Positions 43,030 to 56,879 of a stretch of DNA of 64,000 nucleotides are shown piece by piece. The translations under genes and the position numbers were made by a program. The notes beneath the pieces were generated by a model. The model searched no databases, was not told the origin of the DNA, and saw only the letters and a list, made by a program, of their open reading frames with translations. Within the stretch, counting starts at the first letter, position 1; every line of letters begins with the position of its first letter. Origin of the DNA: Copromyces sp. CBS 386.78 (taxonomy: Eukaryota > Ascomycota > Sordariomycetes > Sordariales > Sordariaceae); contig MU839134.1 in NCBI GenBank assembly GCA_030685235.1, positions 62,001-126,000 of the forward strand, given 5' to 3'.

Positions 43030-46000
43030 AGGAATTTATACTAGATGCCAGATATTAAACCAGGTGCAAATTAGCACAATAGAATACATACAATATAGCT
43101 ACGTTAAACCCCCTACTTTCAAACCCATATTATCACAATTAAAAGTCTTATTAATTCAATCGTTTAAAACTATCGCCAGCGATTTCAATAATTGAAAACC
43201 GAAATAATAATATCTTCTACGACTAAATCTAATAATAACGTTATATTTAATATACCTAAGAATTAGCCCGCGTAGGAAAATACCTTTATTTCCTAAGCCT
43301 AAAATTTCGGCCTTTAAAAGTATATCGACCTAGCGAACTACGTACCTTAGCTTATTAACCTAAAAGAACCCAATATTATTAATTATTAGGGTATACCCCC
43401 CGAGGGGGAGATTCCCGCCGAATATAGAACCCGGGAGCGAGAATTTTCTAATGCGGCGTAAATTTATAGCTTCTTTTATAAGCGTAATTATTATAATTAT
43501 ATAATTAAAAAATAGGATTAATATATTAAAGTTAAAGCCTTCTTAAACTTAAATATTAAAAAGACTATACTAAATCGATAAATAATCAAAACCGTTAGAA
43601 ATTAATACTATAAAACTAACCTTACTTAATATACTAAATTATACAAATAGTACAATAACCTCTCTAAATCCGCTTTCTTTAACGACCGCGAAGTTAAAAA
43701 GTTCGTTAGGGCTACCTTTTTTAACCTTTTTAAACCCCCTACAAAAGGAAATTATAATTAATTTAATTAAATTTTTTAATAAAAATCGGTTATAGCTCTC
43801 TATATCGCTCAATAAATCCCCAACGCTAACGAACCTAACTTCTAATTTTTAAAATTCTATAACGTAATTAGATCTTCTCCTTATAATAGTTAAGTAGAAA
43901 TTTACTAATTTTAATATAATAAGAAGATTAAAAAAGATCCTAATTTTTAAATCTCCTTTTAAACTATGGTTAAGGATTTTTATAAAATAATAATAGCGAA
44001 TACTTTTGAAAGAAAAGGTTGCGCCCCCCCTATTTAAAAATATAATATTTACGGCTATATTAAGTAATAAGCCCGCTAAGGAAAATACTTTTAATAATAA
44101 TAAATAACTTAGCCTAGGGGTAGAAGGACGGGGAGAGGCTATAAAGATAACCGGTAGGAAATCTACTTTTAAAAGGAATATTAATAAGAATAAGCGCACC
44201 TCCTCTTCGTCCCTACCTTTATTAAAAAAAACCCAACTCCCGTATAAACTCCATAAATTTTACAGTTATAAGTTAGAATAATACTATTATATAAAATTAT
44301 AGATAGCTTTCGATAATTAAATCGAATCCCCTATTATTTAAAAATAGGTAGAAGTAAATTTGAAGAAGAATAAGAACCTTAAGGAAGCTATTAACCGCTT
44401 TAAATAAACGAATAAGGATAATAAAAATTAATTCGGTCGCCGAATCGGTAAAAATAATTTCTTAGTACTTATTACAGATTACTATAATACTATATATTTA
44501 TTAAGAAATTTAATAATCTTTAATTTAAATACAACAATCTATATTTTTAATAAAGTTAGTCAATTCGACGATTTAAATCCTATAAACCCTAATAATTATA
44601 TATAGGCTAAAGATAAATATATACTTATCGAAGGATACAGTAATATTATACTAATAGTCTAAAATAATAAAAGGGGTCGTAATCTATACCTTACTAATAT
44701 TATATTAGTACTAAATATAACTTATAATTTCGTCTCCTTAAGAAAATTCGAAGAAGAATAAATTTTCTATGACTATAAAAATAATTATTTACGTTCTAAC
44801 CTTATAAATTCCTTAATTTATAATATTTACTCTTATTATAACTAATTTATATTAAAGTATATCCCTTTATAGAATAATAACTTTAATAAATCCTCTTTTA
44901 CTATATAATATTCTAACTATTCTAAGCGGAAGCCCCGAAAGGGAAATCCTCTCCGCTAACATCTTCGATTTAATTACCTTAACCTTAATACTCTCGCTAA
45001 ATTTACTAAATAAATATATAATATTCGGTTAAAAGGACCAGATTTAATCTACTATAATTTATATATAAAGGCTAAATTAAAGCGTTAAATACGTAAGGAG
45101 GCTTAGAATTACTTCGAAGAACCCGGGTTATATCTCGTTATCGACTTCTTTTTATATAAAAAAGTAAAATTCGGTAGTATAGAATATTCGAATTTAATAA
45201 TAATTATAAATCGATAGTCTAAATTTATTTAAATATATTATTTAGGTAACTAAAAAGCGGATTTTATTATCGTATATTTAAAGTCCTTATTTATAAATCT
45301 ATAAACGAAATATTAAATAGTATTTCGTATCGTCGAATATAATAACGAAATAACGAATAGCAAGAAGATTACCGCCTAATTTTTTAATAAAGGAATTAAT
45401 ATCGAGCTTTTAACGTTTTATACGTAAATTTAAAATAGTAGCGTAGAGTATTTAAGGGGTATAATTAAAACTAAGGCGGTAATAATACGTTCGGGTGCGA
45501 ATCTACCCTATAAACTATAATTAGAAATTATTAGAATAATTATATATTTATATAATTTAATTCCTAAAGCTAAATATTACTAGAAATCCCTTAAGGAGAG
45601 ATTTAAAACGTTTTATTAATTTAAATATAGTATTATTCTATTAGTAAATCCGTCCCTAATTATTATATACTTTAAAATCTATAATTATAAAGCTTTTACC
45701 CTCTCTATAAAAGTAATAAAAGAATAGAATAAAATTATAAAATTTAAAGACCGTATATAGATTAAATATTTAATAGGGTACCAATTAATTAATATCTACT
45801 AGATTTAGAACCTATATACGAATATTATTATTATTATACGAAATATTATATTTAATAAAAATAAAGTATTCTCTAATAACGTTAAAGAAATCTATAATAC
45901 TTTTAATATCTCTTTTAAAAAGTTAGCTATATAATTGAAAAATCTCTATTAAATAAATACCATACAAATAAATTTCCTCTAATTTAATATTATTAAAGAG

Positions 46001-46044
46001 GGAATTCTTAGCCTTATAATACCGTTAATAGGGTATTGAAAGGA
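43030..46044 (+). mobile_element. Truncated Ty1/copia retrotransposon, RIP-mutated
   Basis: A plus-strand frame with RIP stops runs through this interval. It starts with a gag-like part (about 43.2-44.2 kb), has a CCHC-like zinc knuckle remnant at 44243-44284 and continues into an integrase (about 44.94-45.92 kb). Gag and integrase in one frame, with integrase preceding any RT, is the copia order. RT and RNase H, which should follow integrase, are missing, and the sequence switches at 46045 to another element. No LTR pair was found, so this is a 5' fragment. Confidence 0.75.
44940..45920 (+). pseudogene. Copia-type integrase remnant
   Basis: Readable blocks are HLRFNYLNLNTLAKFTK (the H-x-x-x-x-H region with RIP changes), KAKLKRQIRKEA-like basic sequence, YLVIDFFLYKKVKFG (first Asp), RSKFIWIYYL-like sequence, R-I-V-E-Y-N-N-E-I (second Asp changed to Asn), SVEYLRGIIKTKAVI in the Glu region, and SGANLPYKL. 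This matches fungal Ty1/copia integrases in order and spacing. Many stops stand at Trp and Gln positions. Confidence 0.8.
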
Positions 46045-47299
46045 TGTGACAGTATGTCATTGATTTGATTGTATATAGAGTAATGATTCTAGGAAGAATC
46101 TAGAGAGGGGAGCGATCGTACGGTCGATAACCATATAATCATCGCGTACGAACGATCCTTATCTAATCTATAAGATCCACTTATATAGGGTTACGACCTG
46201 TGCCTATAATTCAATAGATTAAATTTATTAGTACAATACCGTAGCTACCTACTATAGTTACGTACCTATATTAGCTATTCTAATATATAATACTATCGAT
46301 ACCGTTCCAATATCAAATGTCGGCCGTAAAAGAAAATACTACTACCCTTAGTAGTCTTAAGCTAAATATATATAGGAATGCCCTCTACCTTTTCCGGGGC
46401 CTTAAATTCCTATTATACGTAACGTCCTTCGTAGCTTCCTTAAATTTTACCTTCCTTACCCTTTTTGGCTTCGCGGGTTCCATACCGCCTAAACGATCCC
46501 AATATTCTATAATTAACTCCCTTACGTTATATAATTCCTTCTTTAACAACTATTTATTACAATAATACCCGTATCCGAACTATTTAACTAAATATTTCCA
46601 ACTACCGTTAACCTTATCCTCTACGTACTTTAGGATAATCTCTACCTCGTATTCCCTATCTCTATTATTATTAGAATCTCGTTAACTATCTTCAATTAGT
46701 CCGGGAAGGGGTTAAATCCTTCCAAACGCGTTATTTCCTTTAAGAGCGCCCTTAAAATAGGCGACGGAAATAACGGGATAGATACCGGCCATTTTAAAGG
46801 GTAAATTTAAACGATAGGCTAATTTACCTACTCGTTTTACTACTATAAACAGCCTAAATCGCTATTACAAAAATTTTCGGAATAGTCTTCTAAGAAGGTA
46901 ATATCCTTTATAAAATTTTAAAAATACCTTATCTCCTACTTCGAATTCGTATTGACAATAATTACTATCGTACCGTTTTTTAACTTTTACAACAGCGAAA
47001 AATATAGCGAATTAGGCGTCTTTATATAAACTATTTCGAAGGGCAACGTAATCGTTAACAATTTAAATAACGTCTTCTCTAGCAATCAAATCCAAAGGTC
47101 CTAACAAGTTAAATCCAAATAATTATTCGTACGGTAACAAATTAATTAGTCTTAAATAAGCGCTATTCATATTCTACTATAGGTTTAGCAAAATTTCTAC
47201 CTAATTTAAATCCGAACGTATAAAATAATCGAAACGGATAGCAATCTCAACGTTTTAATTACAACGTTCGGATATACTATTACCCTAAGGATAATAAAC

Positions 47300-47420
47300 C
47301 ATTATTATTAACAATTTCGTTCCGAATATTAATTATATTCCTTTTTATACTTATAAAATAAACTTCCGGTCTCTATCGGATATAATTACCTACGGAAAAC
47401 CCTAATCTCCCAAAATAAAT
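47300..47420 (-). pseudogene. Integrase remnant of element C
   Basis: The minus strand reads GFP-stop-VIISDRDRKF, the second catalytic Asp region (I-S-D-R-D-x-x-F) of gypsy integrases. It lies about 1.7 kb downstream of the RT site in element orientation, as expected. Confidence 0.8.
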
Positions 47421-48949
47421 TCTCGAACTAACACTTTACCCTAGTCCTTAACCGTATAAATATTATAATTAAGGATTAGCCTTAACCTTTTAAATATATA
47501 GTATAATACCGGTATTAAAGTATTAAAGAAGTTATATCCTAAAAAGTACTATAATATACTTAAAATAAGAACTTTAGGGAAATCTATAATAAAATCGATT
47601 ATAATAGTACGTATAAATTTAATATATTTTAAATTAACCAATTAATAATCGCTAATAAGGGCTTCCCTATCCGTACGGTTAAACTAGTATATTAGATAAT
47701 AATAAATATAATCTTTAACTTCTTAAGTTTTCTTAAGTATAATATATTCTCTAAGATTATATAGTATTTAATCTCTTCCGAAGTAGTACTTCTCGTTATA
47801 TATAACATTCAATATAATAGCAATTATTTTTTTAAGCACGCATAACCTTCTTATTTTATCGGAGTTAATATAATATAATAAGCCGTTTACAATTTTAAAA
47901 AAATACCTAGTATACGAAAAAATACTATCGACCTTAATAGTATTCCTATAGTTACGGAATTCGTTTATAATATAACCGAACTTAGCATTTATTTTATAAC
48001 TTTACTAAAAGTCGTATTTAATTAAATTATCTATTTTCGCCTCTATCCTAATAAAATAAATTTATTTTATTAATTAAACTTAATTTAATATTAATATTTC
48101 ATCTAACCGACCGTCTATATTTCCTTTTATTAGTAAGTGATTTAAAATATTGGGGACGAAGTTTAATTTGCCGGTAATATAATAGACCTTTAAATTATAT
48201 TAAAATAGATAGACTAAAATATTAATTAAACGACGGTTCTTACAATCTATTAACGAAGTATTTAGGATAGTCTATTCGCAAATACCTTTAATTACTACGT
48301 AATTTGTTAATACAATAACGGGAAAGTTATATAAATAAAGAAATATCCTTAGTTACTTAATTATTTAAATAAGGTAGGCTATTTTTATTTTAGACGGGCC
48401 GTAGCGTATTTCTAGCTTACTTAAAGCTTTACTTAAAAATATAATAAAGAGGACTTAATTCGCTAGAATCGGGGTATTTAAGACCTAAATATAATTATTC
48501 TTCAAATAAAAAAATATAATTCCGTAATTTCGCTCTAACGATTTATCGACTTATAAGAAAACCTATTTATCCGGATCTAGGTAATATAATTTTATATTTT
48601 CGTATATAGCCTTCTATATTACTTAGAAAAATTTAAATTCCTACTTCGTTAATTCGTAGGTAATTTTGATATAATAATTAATTCTCTTAATTAAATTGCT
48701 AAGCGCTATTACTTCTATTTTACGCCTTACTATAAAAAGTTCGACTTTCCTAAATTAGAACGGCTTTAAAAATTTGCTGTAATAAGGAAGGAAGTAACGA
48801 ATAAAACTAGAAGCTCCAATATACTTTTCCAATACTTTTAAAATATTAAGAAATTCTAAATTATAAAATACCTCTAATCTCTCCTTCGTAATAAATAGGC
48901 CTAATATATCGACCCGAAAACTAAAGAATTTAATGTTGGAGTAAATAAT

Positions 48950-49250
48950 AAAAGACTTTTTTAGAGATAATGTAATATTTTTAAATAAAAAGAAGGAAAA
49001 TACTTATTACAAATGTTTTAAATAGTCTTTTACCGTATTTAAGAAGATAATAATATTATTAATAAATATATGATAAAACTTTGCGAAAGTTGCTAATAAT
49101 TTATTTATAAACCGTTATACGAAGGCCGGGGAATTTCTATACCCTATTAAAATTATATTAAATTATTCCAATCTTCGCGGATTAATTAAAGTAAATTTAT
49201 TATAATAAAGAAACTATATGCCGAATTAGTAGAAGAAGGCGGTGGCGTTG
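48950..49250 (-). pseudogene. Reverse transcriptase remnant of element C
   Basis: The minus strand reads RFINKLLATFAKFYHIFINN, then IIIFLNTVKDYLKHL. The Y/F-I-D-D site typical of chromoviral gypsy RTs has become F-I-N-N, with both Asp codons converted to Asn. The surrounding sequence has RIP stops. Confidence 0.85.
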
Positions 49251-51999
49251 ATAATTGTAATAAAATATTTACCTTTAAAGGAAGCGATAACTTTAAATTA
49301 CAAAGGTAGAAGATAGTTATTTAGAATTATAACCTTATTAAAAATATAAAAGTCTATTACTACCTAACCCTTCTACTAGCCCTTTACTATCCTTTAAATT
49401 ATAAAGACGGGGTAGGTAAAGAATATAGCCTAATTTACCTAATTTATCTTACCTTATTCGTATAAAGAATTAAATACCTAATTTAGGATTTCTCTATCCT
49501 TTTTATTTAATAAATATAATCGGGCCCGTATACGCTAATTCTATTATCCTTTAACTAACGGGATACATATTATATTTTCCTTATTTATTTTAATAACGCC
49601 CCTTTCCTCCTAAAGAAAAAGGTAGGTATCGATAAACCTTTTAATTTTATTAACTAATACGGAATTTTCAATATAAATATAGATACTTTAATTAATAACC
49701 TTTTTAAAGAAATCAACGGATATTTTAATACCGAATATAAATTACTTTTCAATTATTTTAAATTTCTATATTTCTACCCAAACTATACTATTTTCTTTTT
49801 CCGTAACTTCGAAAGCTATATTTTCGTCTTCTACGGCGAATTTTTTAAAAGTTTCTTTATCGGATATATTATTAATATAATTGTACCTATTAGCGGGTTA
49901 TATATTATTATTAAATTAAATTTCGATAATATTTTAAGTTCGGATTATTAATATATTAAACTCCTAGTTTAAGGAGAATTCGGTCCTTAGTACTATCGAA
50001 ACTATATTGGCAATTATCGCGTTTAATAGGGCTAAATAACTATTATCGGTAGCTTCTATAATATTTTTAATATAAAAATACTTAAGGATTATTAGTACCC
50101 TATTAATTATATTATTGATAAATATAATTGAACGGGATTTAATATCGATGACTATATATACTATAGCGGTATATTTTAAATTAAATATAAAACTTCTTTT
50201 TAGAAGGAACGGTTTATATTAGACGGGAATATATTTAAATTAGCCGGATAAAATCGTAATCTTTTTAATAGTAGTAACCCTACGTATATATACTTTCGAA
50301 TTAATTTAAGTAATAAAATCGATATAAAAGTTATCTAAATTCTAGAAAGTAATAATACTAATCTTATAATTTATATTAATTATATAAATATATAAAAAAT
50401 TATTATTGAATAAAATATTAAATTCTAATTTTTTAATTATTTAAATTCCCTTTATAAATTTTATAAAGGTAGGACGCCTTTCTTTATTAAAACCTTTTAG
50501 GTAAAATTTAAATATAGCCTATTCTATAATATCTACTATTTAATTACCTATTCCCTTAACTTTAATTTATCGCTTTTTAATAGAATACTCGAAAATTCGA
50601 AGAAAAGGTCTCCTAATTAAAATTCTACCTATATTTAAATTTATATAAACTTCTATAGAATTGCTATTAGGGGTAGTTCTAACGTTAACCCTTATATAAG
50701 TAAAGCTAAATATTAGGCTATTATTTACGTTGGCTATAGTTAATAAATTTACTTCGCGTACTTAAAATAGTTTTATCGTCCTAATAAATTCTAGCCGAAC
50801 CCTTTATACGGAGGTAGGTTTATTACCTTTAAATCGCCCCTCTACTGCTAATATATATTTCTTTAAATATTAGAATAATGTATTATAAAATATATATTAT
50901 TTTTTATAATATCCGTATATATACTATTTTAGTATTAACGGGGATAACGTTTTAAATTTTTTAGCTTTTACTGTTAGAGTAAATTAATAACGTATCGAAT
51001 ATACCTTTTTTTGTAATTCCTTTTTAAAAGTCTTTAAATATTTCCGATATTTCTTAATCTATTCGAATACTATATAAGTATTTATATTCTTAACCTCTTC
51101 TAAATCGGAATTTAAAATATTTTTAATTATTATTTCGCTAATGTAATAAGCTTTTTCGTACGCTATATAATCGTATATTAAATTACAATCCCTATTTTAA
51201 TTTTAATTACAGTTACAATCGCAATTGCAATCTCGGTCGCAATTTCGGTCTTCCCGATCGCGACTTCTATTCTTATTGCGACTTTTATTTTTATCGCTGT
51301 AATTCGAACGAGGGCGGTTATTAATTATAAAGTAATTAATATTAGGGCGGCTATCTGAACGACCTAATTAGAATATTCTTAACGAACTTTTAACTTCAAT
51401 TCGTATTATTAAAGTTAAAATAACCTTTGATTTACGTATAAACTATATATAATCGGCGAGCGATTCCTCTTCGAAGGGGGTTTAAATATTTTATTAAATA
51501 CGCAATTCTATACTCGATTAAATTTATATTATAATTCCGTATTAATTCTTATTATCCTTAATAAAGGTATTTATTATTTTAATGTACTATATTTATCGTT
51601 AAATATAGAAAGTAAATACTTTTACGTTATTATAAATTTTATATAAGTAAATACGATTATAAGTAAATTTAATGGTAGCCGTAGTAACGTTTAGTACGAA
51701 TCGATTAATTAATTAATTGAAAAATTCGTATATATTTCCCTCTTTCTATTCGAATTTAATATTGTTATTTACTTTAATAGTCTATTAAACGTAAGCGGAT
51801 TTAGTAAAATATATATAAAATAGCCTAGCTAATTAGCAGTTTATTTTATTTGCTGGGTAATATTATTAAGGATTATTAATAAATAATAGCATTTAATCTT
51901 AGAATATGTATATATCCGTATAAGTAATATATTTACTATTATTAATAATTTTTTAATTTTTTAGATTATTAATATTAAAATCGAATATCCTTATATTTA

Positions 52000-54900
52000 T
52001 CACAGGGTTAGCCTTGTAATAGTTCAGAGCATGCGGTTGGCAGCTATCGGAGCCAAGGATCAGGCTATGGCTCCGAGCATAGCATAAGGCTATTACGGCC
52101 TTTGTAGAAGGCTACGATAGCTTTATTATCGCTATCGCTATATAGGTTGTACTAGTTCTATAGCACTTATAAAATTATTATAGAACTAATCTCCTAAATT
52201 AGCCTCTATAAAGACTAGTTTAGGATTGTACCCTTAAATCTTTCTTTTTACTCCTTCGTACAATTACGTATATTCTTACCTACCTTATACCTTTATACTA
52301 TAATAATTAATTATACTTTTAAACTATTATATTTATATATATATCTCTTTTCGACCCCTAGAATTGCGCGGCGAAAAGCTACGCAATCTAGAACTATACC
52401 GGGATCGCCTCGTAGGAGTCGTAGACCCCGGTATATAGAATCGCTTTATTAAACCGCAAATTTGTTAAAACCGGACCCCAAAAGCGGTAATCTAATTATT
52501 ATAATTATGCCTTTATATCGCGGTAGTCCCTTTTTAATTGCGCCTTTATATTATAGCAATCCCCCTTATATTATAAATCAAGTTCTTTGCAAAAGATAAT
52601 AATAATTACGACTATTACTCTAATAATAATAATAATAGCGGTAATAATATTTCGCTACCAAATTACATCGCTCTAAGCCTTTAAGAAACGGAATAAGGAA
52701 TTAGCTTATTAAATAATTCCCCCGACCTATTCGACTTTAAAGAGCTTTTTAACGTTCTTATTATAAACCTAATTCCCGATATTAAAGTTTATCGGATAGC
52801 CCTTCTTCAATTCGTTAATATTATTCGCAATATCCAGAATTTCGTAAACGGCCTTATAGAGGATATTCGGCTATATTTAATTTTTTAAAACTACAAAGTT
52901 TTTATTAGAACCGTCGTCTAATAATTAACATTTAAATTTATTATTAAATTATTAGGAAAGGCATTTACAACGGTCATTACGAATTATAATATTATAATAG
53001 AAGAATAGAATATAGTACGACGTATAATTATAATTCTATAATAATGGATTATAACTATATTTGTTACAACCCCTTTTAATATACTAAAAACCTTTAATGC
53101 CCCTGAAGAAACTATAATAGCTATTTCCTAACCTTTTAAACGCATTATCGAAGACCCTCCGATTTTTACTAGGGAGGATAAAGATAATATTAAATACTAT
53201 AATATTTTCTAATTATAAAGGAATTAGATTAGGACCGTATAAGAATTCGATGCCTTCTATTTCCTTATAGAACGAGTTAAAATCGTACGTATAATATTCC
53301 GGCTAGGACTAAACTTATATTTAATATTAAATAACGGTTTAAAGAAATTTATAAAATTCTTTAAAGAGTTTAGGAAATAATTATAAACGACCGACGAAAT
53401 TTTCCTTATATACTTTATAAACTAATATAATAATATTAATATTAAATTAAATATTAATAAACGTTTTATTAATTTCTATTAAGGTAATATTCCGTTCCCG
53501 TATTTTGAAATCGAATTTATTAAATTTATAGATAAATATAGATTTAACGACGCGATAAAGGTTTATTACCTTCGTAATAAATTTAATAAATAGTTTCGAA
53601 GTATTTTAATCTTTTAAAACTTCCCTGAAGATAATAATTATATTATATAGCTAAAGTTCATAAAGAAGGTCAACCGGAAATTAAAAGACGCCGATTATTA
53701 TAATAAAGTAATTGCAAGTACTTTTAAGGATTCAAATTCCTCTTCTAAGAACGCTATAATAGCCCCTCCCGCTATAATTAATAAACTTGTAAATTAAGGA
53801 GGAAATTAAATAGATCTTAATTCTATAAATCTTTTTATTATATTCGACCCTGAAGTTTTTAAAAAACGAAGGGAAAAGGGTTTTTATTATTATTATAATT
53901 AGTAAGGCTATATCGCCCGTAATTATTTTGGATTTATTAATTAAGGCGGTAAATTTTGTATTAATAATAAATCGGCCGGTAAAAAGAAGAAAGGTAGGGG
54001 TAAATATAATAATAATAGTACTAGGTAGGAACTTACGGAGGTCCGTTTAGTAAGAGCCGTTAATATAATTATAATTTCCGTAATTAAACCGGCCGTAGAC
54101 GGTGAATATTATAACGAATTGGAAAATATTTAACTTTTATGCTTAATCGTACGCAAAGATTAAAGCGGGTAATTATATTATAGAAATAATAGGATCCTTT
54201 AATAGATTTAAAAAAAATACGAATTTAATCGTTAAATAATATTATTCTAAATTCAATTTTATTATTTACGTACGTAATTACTAGTACGTATAAAAACTAC
54301 TATATTTCCTTTATTAATAATAAATATTCTATATTTATATTTATCGACCGTTTTTTTGTTATAAAATATAATTTTCCCCGTTTCTGCCTTCTTCGTCCTA
54401 AAAAATTCGTATTCGTAAATAAAAATATTAAAAGTATAATTAACGAAGGAGTAATAGGAAAGCTATAAATAAATTATTATAAAAAAGTCGTTACCTTTTT
54501 AATTTACGATTTTTCTAGTAAATACCTGATTATTTTAAAATTCTTTTAAATAAAATTCTATAAATTATATATTAATTATAAAAAAAATAATATATATTTT
54601 AGTTACTTAAATTATAAAGACCGTTATTTACTAACGAAGCTCCTTAGTAATTAGACGGAAATACCCCGAACCTTCTTTAGCCCTATTTTTATTATAGCCG
54701 CCTATACTTATAAAAAAGTGCTTCCCTAAAATAATTTTAAATTCCCTTCCTCTTTTCTTTATGTCCCTAAGGGTTATTTCCGTAAAGAGGCGGCCTAATA
54801 TAAAGAAATTAAAAATTAATTTATTAAGGCTCCTTAATTTAAAAACGAAGGACTTAAGGAGCGGACTTCTAATTCTCCCGCTAAAGTACTATTAATAGTT

Positions 54901-55521
54901 CCGTTGTAAGCTTTTATCGTATACCGCGTAAGCGCGAAGGTATAGGGTATTATAAGTACTATTACTGTTTTCGTACTAATTAAGTAGGATATATTATATA
55001 AACTGTATATTAAATTTAATGGGAGATGTATATTAACGGGTATACGCCGTACTAATATTCGAGCAAATAAGTATATTGAAGGTAGTATAAACCCTATTAA
55101 TATTAAAGAATTTAATACTGCTACTTTTAATTTCATTTATAAAAAGGACTAATTCTAATTATATATTATTAATTATATTTAATTAAAAAAGCTAATTACT
55201 GTTTTAAAATTCCGGGAAATAGATTTCATATACGAAATTACGGAAAATATTATTAAAAAGCGAAAGGAGAAGTATAAAAATAATTTTCTATATTCCCTCT
55301 ATTCTTTTATTAATAATATAATTAGTAAATACAAATTTAAAATAAAAAAGAAAACGGTGGTAATCGCTAAATCCATCGCTTTAATAAGGGATTTAATTAA
55401 GGATATACCGCTCTATAAAGAAATTATCTATTATATTTATTTAATAAAAGTAATGGAAGAAGACGTTTAAAAATTCTTTAATAAAATAAATAATGAGTTG
55501 GGGCGTTTTTATTAGAATAGA
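52000..55521 (+). mobile_element. Ty3/gypsy-like retrotransposon fragment, plus strand (element D)
   Basis: A stretch at about 52.0-52.44 kb with less RIP and a strong hairpin looks like a 5' LTR/leader. It is followed by a plus-strand gag frame (about 52.7-53.95 kb) with a mutated CCHC knuckle (YYYYN-stop-QGYIARNY, about 53.88-53.93 kb; Cys and His codons became Tyr). Weaker protease and early RT-like sequence runs to about 55.5 kb. The coding signal ends abruptly at 55521, where another element seems to begin, so the rest of pol is outside the window or lost. Confidence 0.65.
52047..52076. repeat. Hairpin-forming inverted repeat in the element D leader
   Basis: TCGGAGCCA (52047-52055) is followed after 12 nt by TGGCTCCGA (52068-52076), a perfect 9-bp stem. 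GCTA and TAGC words just outside may extend it imperfectly. The stretch keeps CpA and TpG, unlike the flanking DNA. Confidence 0.7.
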
Positions 55522-56879
55522 TGTTGAGATATTTGTGGAGCTAAGATACTAAAGAGCGGATCTGCTCTAAGGCTGAATAGGGTTGAAGATGGAAAAGTAT
55601 AAGAAGGATAGTACCCCCTTTCAAATTATAATTAGGCAAGTAAGTAGAGAATAATAAATTAAATACTAATATTTTTAAAATCTTTATAATACTCCCTTTT
55701 TAAAATCTTTGATTATATTCGTAAAGTGCCTTCTATCTTCTTAAATACCGACCTCCAAATCCGTACCTCGCTATTTTAAGAAAAGTATAGAGGTAAAGCT
55801 CTATTTTACCTTCTATCTTTCCTTTTAATAGTTTTATAGTTGTAATTTAATAATTCTATTTAATTCTACGGATAAAATTATTAGCTTTGGATCTATTCTT
55901 CGTTATATAAGTTTATATAGTATAACCCCGTTCCTTTATTAGTATGGTTTTACTCTATTTTAAATAGTAATAAAGACGAAATAAGTTTTAAACTCCTAAT
56001 TAAATTAGCTAATACGAATTTAGGGAGCTTTCGGCCGGGTCTTTTTATAAACGTTAAAATTATTTTTAAAGCCCTTAGGATATTAATTTAAAAGCCGAAA
56101 TTCGAATAGCGAGGAGTTAATCGGTTCTATCGGCAATAAAGTTTTTTATTTAATTTATAAGAAATTTTAATTTCAAATATATACGAATTTCCGTTTTTCT
56201 AATAATATTGTAATTTATTGGCGACGGTTAGTAGAAACCCTAATTTAATGACTTAAAAAAAAGATACTAAAATTAAAACGAAGAAAGAAAGAATTAATTT
56301 TAACAATAGAATTAAATGAAATCGAACTAGAAAGAATAAGAATAGAACTTCGAAAAACGAATTTGAATAATAAAGATTAAAAGTTAATAGGGTAGTAAAA
56401 ATTTACTTTTAGTTAATTAACGTTTAGTAATTAGATATTCGCTAATTATATAAAGAATTTATTTTTTAATTGGTTAAAGTTATTATAAGGCTCTTTATTT
56501 TAATAATCCGAATTTTTCTTAATATTTCTAAGAATTTTAGAATATTATTAAAAGAAGTAAAAGTAATTAGTAAAGAGGTAATTAGTAGGACCTACTTTTC
56601 GGAAAATTTTGAAATAAAGTTATTACGAGATTCCGAAGAGCGATTTAACTTACTAACGACGCTAAAATACTTCTACGAAGAAAATATAAATAAAGAGGGG
56701 TAGATTTATACTTTATTAGATAATAATATTAATACTATTAATTATTACGAATATTAATATAATATTATATAATATTTTTACCCTTTTATAATTCATAAAT
56801 CCGTATTACTTAATATATTTAATTCTATTATTTCTTCTAAGGGAACCCCTTTTATTATTTCTCCCCCTATTGTTACTTT

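Larger units (their letters stand above)
46045..51980 (-). mobile_element. Ty3/gypsy retrotransposon, minus strand, RIP-mutated (element C)
   Basis: Minus-strand frames give, from right to left, a gag-like region with an Arg- and Cys-rich tail (about 51.18-51.32 kb), reverse transcriptase with a mutated active site (49055-49066) and integrase (about 47.34-47.40 kb). The left end at TGTGACAG (46045), followed by about 250 bp that retain TpG/CpA, looks like a 3' LTR. I found no second copy at the right end near 52.0 kb, so the right LTR is lost or lies under the next element. It truncates the copia element on its left. Confidence 0.75.

Noticed and set aside
46317..46565. 82-codon plus-strand ORF in element C
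   Set aside because: It is a shadow on the strand opposite the pol frame of a minus-strand retrotransposon, in RIP-mutated DNA.
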